From Actinoplanes lutulentus (lineage in GTDB: Bacteria > Actinomycetota > Actinomycetes > Mycobacteriales > Micromonosporaceae): DNA of 64,000 nucleotides. Location of the stretch: positions 723,192 to 787,191 of the forward strand of contig NZ_QLMJ01000002.1 in assembly GCF_003259845.1 (NCBI RefSeq), read 5' to 3'. Shown piece after piece: positions 60,596 through 64,000 of this stretch. The first letter of the stretch is position 1. Each line of letters begins with the position of its first letter. The position numbers and the translations under genes are program-made. The notes under the pieces were generated by a model, which saw only the letters and a program-made list of their open reading frames with translations, did no database searches and was not told the DNA's origin.

Positions 60596-60630
60596 TCGAG
60601 GTCGAGGCCCTCGCCGCCGTCGCGTCATGA
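60514..60630 (+). pseudogene. Collapsed RidA-family remnant (38 codons)
   Basis: An open frame from ATG 60514 reads MATLDFPSPPAPNGYSHVVA, then VTPGSRLIEVEALAAVAS. The first part resembles the N-terminus of RidA (enamine/imine deaminase) proteins. The last part resembles the RidA C-terminal strand (LIEVEALAAVA). The roughly 90-100 residues that normally lie between are absent, so this looks like an in-frame internal deletion. Its stop overlaps the start of the DUF402 gene (ATGA), as in a coupled operon. It also overlaps the end of the PAP2 gene in a different frame. It could still be translated as a leader for DUF402. Confidence 0.65.
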
Positions 60631-61136
60631 GCGCGGCGATGCGGTTCACCAAGTGGGGCGGCTCGCTGCACTGGCACTATCCGCTGGAGCCTCTCGGCTC
60701 CGATGCGCACGGTCTGTGGTTCGGCGCGCGCTCCGGGACGATCATGACCAGAGGGTACGAGGAACCGGTCCGCCAGCCGCACGACTTCATCACTCTCGTG
60801 CCGAGGGTGGGGGACTGGATCGCCAGCTTCAACCCGTCGACGGCCGATACGGATGTCTCCGTCTACGTCGATGTCACGACGCCTCCATCGTACGAAGGTG
60901 GGGTGGTCCGTGCCGTTGATCTTGATCTTGATGTGGTCCGGCTCTTCGACGGCTCGGTGCGGGTGCTCGACGAGGACGAGTTCGCCGAGCACCAGATCCT
61001 GTACGGGTACCCGCCGCCGGTGATCGCGCAGGCCCGCGCGACCACCGACGACCTGGTCAGCCGGCTGACCGCGGCGATCGAGCCGTTCGAGACGGCCGCC
61101 GCGGCCAGGCTGGCCGCCTATGTCGATCAGCTGTAA
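60627..61136 (+). CDS. DUF402-family protein
   Basis: 169 residues. The DUF402 core is visible: GGSLHWHYPLEPLGSDAHGLWFGARSG, DWIASFNP, VYVDVTTPP with conserved Asp/Glu, and DLDLDVVRLFDGSVRVLDEDEFAEH. The family includes nucleoside phosphate phosphohydrolases with paired acidic metal ligands. The ATG overlaps the RidA remnant stop. The 3' end overlaps the sulfatase gene by 10 nt, tail to tail. Confidence 0.88.
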   Translation: MSAAMRFTKWGGSLHWHYPLEPLGSDAHGLWFGARSGTIMTRGYEEPVRQPHDFITLVPRVGDWIASFNPSTADTDVSVYVDVTTPPSYEGGVVRAVDLDLDVVRLFDGSVRVLDEDEFAEHQILYGYPPPVIAQARATTDDLVSRLTAAIEPFETAAAARLAAYVDQL

Positions 61137-62539
61137 CTGAGCAGGCTCGCGTTGATCTCTTCCCACTTGGCGCGCAGCTCGGCGACGATCTCCGGGTGCT
61201 TCGCGGCGAGGTTGGCCTGTTCGCGAGGGTCGGTCTCGACGTCGTAGAGGGCGTCGCTGGTGGACAGGCGGAGATATTTCCACTTGCCGCGGCGCAGGGC
61301 GCGGTTGGCCCGGGTACGCCAGAACAGGTCCCGCTCCGGGGCGTCCGAGCCGCGCAGCAGGTAACCGGCGAGGCTGGAGCCGTCCAGCGGGAAGTCCGCG
61401 CTCGGCTCGGCGCCGGCGATCTCCAGCAGGGTGGCCGTCCAGTCGTGGGTGACGACCGGCTCGTGGCTGACCTGGCCGGGACGGATCCGGGCCGGCCAGC
61501 GCAGGATCGTCGGCACCCGGATGCCGCCCTCCTGCAGGCTGCCCTTGTTGCCGGTGAGCGGCCAGTTGTACGAGAACCGCTCGCCACCGTTGTCGCTGGC
61601 GAAGACGACGAGGGTGTTCTCCTCCTGGCCGGTCTGGCGCAGCGCGTTGAGCACCTGCCCGATCCGCTTGTCCAGGTTCTCCACCATCTTTGTGTACGTG
61701 TCGAGCGAGCCACCGTCGTAGTGGAAGATCGCCTGGGCGTTGCCGGCCTTGATCTTCGCGGTGATCTCTTCGCTGATCTTCTGGTCGCCAGGGGCTTCCC
61801 AGGGCCAGTGCGGGCTGGTGAAGTTGAGGTTCAGCAGCCAGGGCTTGTCATGCTTTTTACGGACATATTCTTCGGCCTTGTCGGCGATGACGTCGGTGTA
61901 GTACCGGCCGTCGTTCGGGACCTCGGTCTCGCCCTCGAACAGGTCATATTTGCCGGTGTGGCTGTACTTCGAGTAGTAGTCGACACCGCCGGAGTAGTTG
62001 CCGAAGAAGTAGTCCCAGCCGGTGCGCAGCGGGCTGAAGTTCGGCAGGAAGCCGCCGTGCCACTTGCCGATCAGGGCGGTCGCGTACCCTTTCGCGCGCA
62101 GGAGCGAGGCCAGCGTCGGGTGGGTCGCGGGGATGCCGTCGCGGTCGTTGACGGCGCCGATCGGCTCGGGCAGGCCGCCGGGCGTGCGGCCCGGGTACCG
62201 CCCGGTGTAGAGCGCGACCCGGGTGGGCGAGCAGACCGCGCCGGCCGAGTACCCCTGGGTGAAGCGGACGCCGCTCTTGGCGAGCCGGTCCAGGTTCGGC
62301 GTCGCGATGTCCGGCGAGCCGTAACTGCTCAGGTCGGCCCAGCCGAGGTCGTCGGCGAGGATGAAGAGAATGTTGGGGCGCTTGCCCTTGCCCTTGGCGG
62401 TCGTTGCCGCGAACGGCTTCTCATCCTGGCCCTTGTCCGGGCTGCCGGCGAAGGCGGCCTCGGCGGGCAGGGCGGTGGCGGCGGCAGCGCCGGCGAGCGC
62501 GCCGAACACGCCCCGGCGGGTGGTCCCACGGTCAGTCAC
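61127..62539 (-). CDS. Tat-exported type I sulfatase
   Basis: 470 residues from a GTG at 62539 with an AGGAG site; the longer open frame upstream is discarded. The signal has twin Arg (TTRRGVFGALAGAAAATALP). The sulfatase core begins PNILFILADDLGWADL (metal Asp pair D63-D64). The formylglycine motif is CSPTR with C103, followed by VALYTGRYPGR. Later metal and substrate residues are in NLNFTSPHWPWEAP and FASDNGG. It needs a formylglycine-generating enzyme, not seen in the window. It probably removes sulfate from an extracellular glycan or aryl sulfate. Confidence 0.93.
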   Translation of the reverse strand: MTDRGTTRRGVFGALAGAAAATALPAEAAFAGSPDKGQDEKPFAATTAKGKGKRPNILFILADDLGWADLSSYGSPDIATPNLDRLAKSGVRFTQGYSAGAVCSPTRVALYTGRYPGRTPGGLPEPIGAVNDRDGIPATHPTLASLLRAKGYATALIGKWHGGFLPNFSPLRTGWDYFFGNYSGGVDYYSKYSHTGKYDLFEGETEVPNDGRYYTDVIADKAEEYVRKKHDKPWLLNLNFTSPHWPWEAPGDQKISEEITAKIKAGNAQAIFHYDGGSLDTYTKMVENLDKRIGQVLNALRQTGQEENTLVVFASDNGGERFSYNWPLTGNKGSLQEGGIRVPTILRWPARIRPGQVSHEPVVTHDWTATLLEIAGAEPSADFPLDGSSLAGYLLRGSDAPERDLFWRTRANRALRRGKWKYLRLSTSDALYDVETDPREQANLAAKHPEIVAELRAKWEEINASLLSYS

Positions 62540-62574
62540 GTCGTCTCCTGTGGATCGAGGAAGGCGCTCCGAGA

Positions 62575-63657
62575 TTAACCACCATCTCGATAGGAGTAAA
62601 GGGTTATCCCAAACCGGGAATCCGGCCGGCGGAGAGCGCTGACGACAAGGGCCACGCCGAGCAGGAGAAGCGTCGCGCCGAGCGCCGACCAGAACCGATC
62701 CCAGCGGTTCGGCGCACTGTCCACGTCCACGTATGCGTACGTGGTGTAGGCGCCGTCCGAGTCCGCAGCGATCGTCTCGAAGGTGTCCACGCCGTACCGA
62801 TACGCGTCGACGTGGAGTTCCCACTGCCGGATGTCCGGCGGGCCGGGCTGGGCCGACACCAGGTCGTTGCCGCCGGCTGAGGACATCGCGCCGACCACGA
62901 GCAGGGCCAGCGGCACCAGGCCCGCGGCGGCGGCCAGCAGCGGCCCGCGGCGCAGCACCGCGGCGTTGATGGCGAACCCGGCCAGGATGAGAACACCGGC
63001 CGGGATCAGCAGGAGGCTCGCCCGGTTCCCGATGTTCGGCGGAATCTCACCCGGCCCTACGTAGACGTTGACCACCTGCTCGGCGCCGAACATCACCACG
63101 GTCGCCCCGAACACGCCCGCCGCGATGAAGCCTGCGGCGGGGTGTTTGGAGGGACCGCTGTTTGGCGGGTTGTTTTTTGGCGGGTTGTTTTCCGCCGCGC
63201 TGTTTTTTGGCGGGTTGTTTTTTGGCGGGCTGGGCTGCGCCGGGTTGTTTTTCGCCGGGCTGGGTCTTGCTGGTCCGCGGCTCTGAGCCTGCTTCAGGAC
63301 GGCCAGTGCGAGGGCTGCCACGCCGCCGGTCAGCAGGCCCAGTTCGATCAGGCCCAGGAGGCCGTCGCCGCTGGTCAGATCGGCGGTAGCGCCGGTACGC
63401 GCCTCCACCAGGCCGACGCCGGCCGCCAGCAGGGCCAGCCCGGTGACCAGCGCGGGGTGCGGGCGGCGCCAGGTCAGCACATAGGCCAGCAGCGCGCCCA
63501 GCGTCAGAGCCCCACCGAACGGCAGGAACCCCTCACCGGTGAGGAACAGCCCGAAGACGTACAGGGCGCCGGACGCCAGGAACGAGAACACAAAGAGCAC
63601 CCGAGCATGCTCGCCCAATCCACAACGTGCCGCTATCCCGCCGAGGGCCGCCGCCAC
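62575..63657 (-). CDS. Membrane protein of unknown function with Pro/Asn-rich linker
   Basis: 360 residues from a GTG at 63657 chosen because GGAGGG lies 8 nt upstream and because the frame beyond runs into dispersed repeats. Four N-terminal helices are followed by a 40-residue linker built on KNNPPKNS-type repeats (63158-63275, GGCGGGTTGTTTTTTGGC at DNA level). A further four helices and an outward-facing segment with ELHVDAYRYGVDTFETIAADSDGAYTTYAYVDVD follow, and a last helix ends the protein. No family is recognised. The linker repeats could vary by slippage. Confidence 0.75.
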   Translation of the reverse strand: MAAALGGIAARCGLGEHARVLFVFSFLASGALYVFGLFLTGEGFLPFGGALTLGALLAYVLTWRRPHPALVTGLALLAAGVGLVEARTGATADLTSGDGLLGLIELGLLTGGVAALALAVLKQAQSRGPARPSPAKNNPAQPSPPKNNPPKNSAAENNPPKNNPPNSGPSKHPAAGFIAAGVFGATVVMFGAEQVVNVYVGPGEIPPNIGNRASLLLIPAGVLILAGFAINAAVLRRGPLLAAAAGLVPLALLVVGAMSSAGGNDLVSAQPGPPDIRQWELHVDAYRYGVDTFETIAADSDGAYTTYAYVDVDSAPNRWDRFWSALGATLLLLGVALVVSALRRPDSRFGITLYSYRDGG

Positions 63658-64000
63658 CCGGCCGCCCTCCGAAGCTGAGAGGAAACAGCCGCAGTACGCC
63701 ACCCCGACAATCCGCCCGAAGCCGGCTGGCGCTTGTGGTCGCGTGCGGTGCTTCGGTGCTTCGGTGCTTCGGGCGGTGGGGCGGTGGGGCGGTGGGGCGG
63801 CGAGCCGTAGCTCAGCCCTGTTATGGGCCAGCGATAACGTGCCTGGACGACGGCTCATGTCCCGCGGCCGTCGTTCAGGCGCGTTATGAAGGTCCGATGA
63901 CATCTCTGAGCTACAGAGAGGATTGGTGGTGAGCACCTCCCGCCCGGGGTCTGACCCACTGAGCTACTGACTTCGGGTCTTCGAGCCGATCTGTCGGCTT
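63658..64000. other. Right-edge gene-free region with short repeats and two hairpins
   Basis: It contains a half copy of the GGCTGGCGCT hairpin (about 63720), three CGGTGCTT units (63746-63769), three GCGGTGGG units (63773-63796) and two members of the CCGTAGTTCAGA hairpin family (63802-63856 and 63868-63916). Nothing else is seen to the edge. Confidence 0.7.
63802..63916. repeat. Two diverged hairpins of the CCGTAGTTCAGA family
   Basis: The first has GAGCCGTAGCTCAG and TGTTAT on the left and ATAACGTGCC with GACGGCTC on the right. The second, CCGTCGTTCAGGCGCGTTAT to GATGACATCTCTGAGCTACAG, aligns along its whole length with 8226-8274. About 55 kb separates the two loci. Confidence 0.75.

Noticed and set aside
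63937..64000. tRNA-like string (TAGCTCAGTGGGT on the minus strand)
   Set aside because: The D-arm resemblance is short. No anticodon arm, T-arm or acceptor stem can be folded from the flanking bases.

Overview
The window is high-GC DNA from a filamentous actinomycete. Several features fit: GTG starts, translationally coupled operons, a CebR-type cellulose operator, an IdeR/DmdR-type iron box, a Tat-exported sulfatase and a Ser/Thr kinase. Two methyl-accepting chemotaxis receptors point to a motile-spore lineage such as Actinoplanes or another member of the Micromonosporaceae. That placement is inferred from gene content, not from a database match.

Left part (1-9.2 kb). A minus-strand operon of a DUF4956 membrane protein, a VTC-type polyphosphate polymerase domain protein and a secreted Cthe_2159-type repeat lipoprotein runs off the left edge. 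Divergent from it is an operon for a flavocytochrome-type ferric reductase, an exported FMN-binding protein and a two-component system. A 1.26 kb gene-free stretch of tandem repeats and hairpins follows, then a GntR-type regulator.

Central part (9.3-28.8 kb). This is a catabolic island. It holds a 4-oxalomesaconate tautomerase-like enzyme, a cupin, a carboxymuconolactone decarboxylase-family protein, a ribose-type ABC importer and a LysR regulator. Next comes a coupled run: extradiol-dioxygenase-like VOC protein, aldehyde dehydrogenase, FAH-family hydrolase, small VOC protein, alpha/beta hydrolase, GlcG-like protein and a MetE-like protein with a degenerate zinc site. A second run encodes an aldehyde dehydrogenase, an L-2-hydroxyglutarate oxidase-like flavoprotein, an amidohydrolase, a TPP enzyme and an Ldh-family dehydrogenase. 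The set suggests uptake and ring-fission catabolism of a hydroxylated aromatic acid; no ring hydroxylase is present and the substrate is unknown. A chemoreceptor gene follows tail to tail.

Siderophore uptake (30.4-38.5 kb). Two complete permease-permease-ATPase sets flank two binding-protein genes around a single divergent iron box. A strong terminator separates the two binding-protein genes.

Right part (38.8-64 kb). Here are a YjbR-family protein, a sulfotransferase, an ArsR-like regulator, a CBM2-GH5 cellulase under a CebR box, a PotABCD-type importer, a secreted alpha/beta hydrolase, a FUSC-family membrane protein, an M28 peptidase, an AAA+ ATPase facing a Ser/Thr kinase, a membrane GGDEF-EAL protein diverging from a CHASE4 chemoreceptor, two PAP2 phosphatases, a collapsed RidA remnant coupled to a DUF402 protein, a sulfatase and a membrane protein.

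The gene-free gaps contain several distinct families of dispersed long-hairpin repeats. One is a 61-bp tandem unit found at two loci about 41.6 kb apart.
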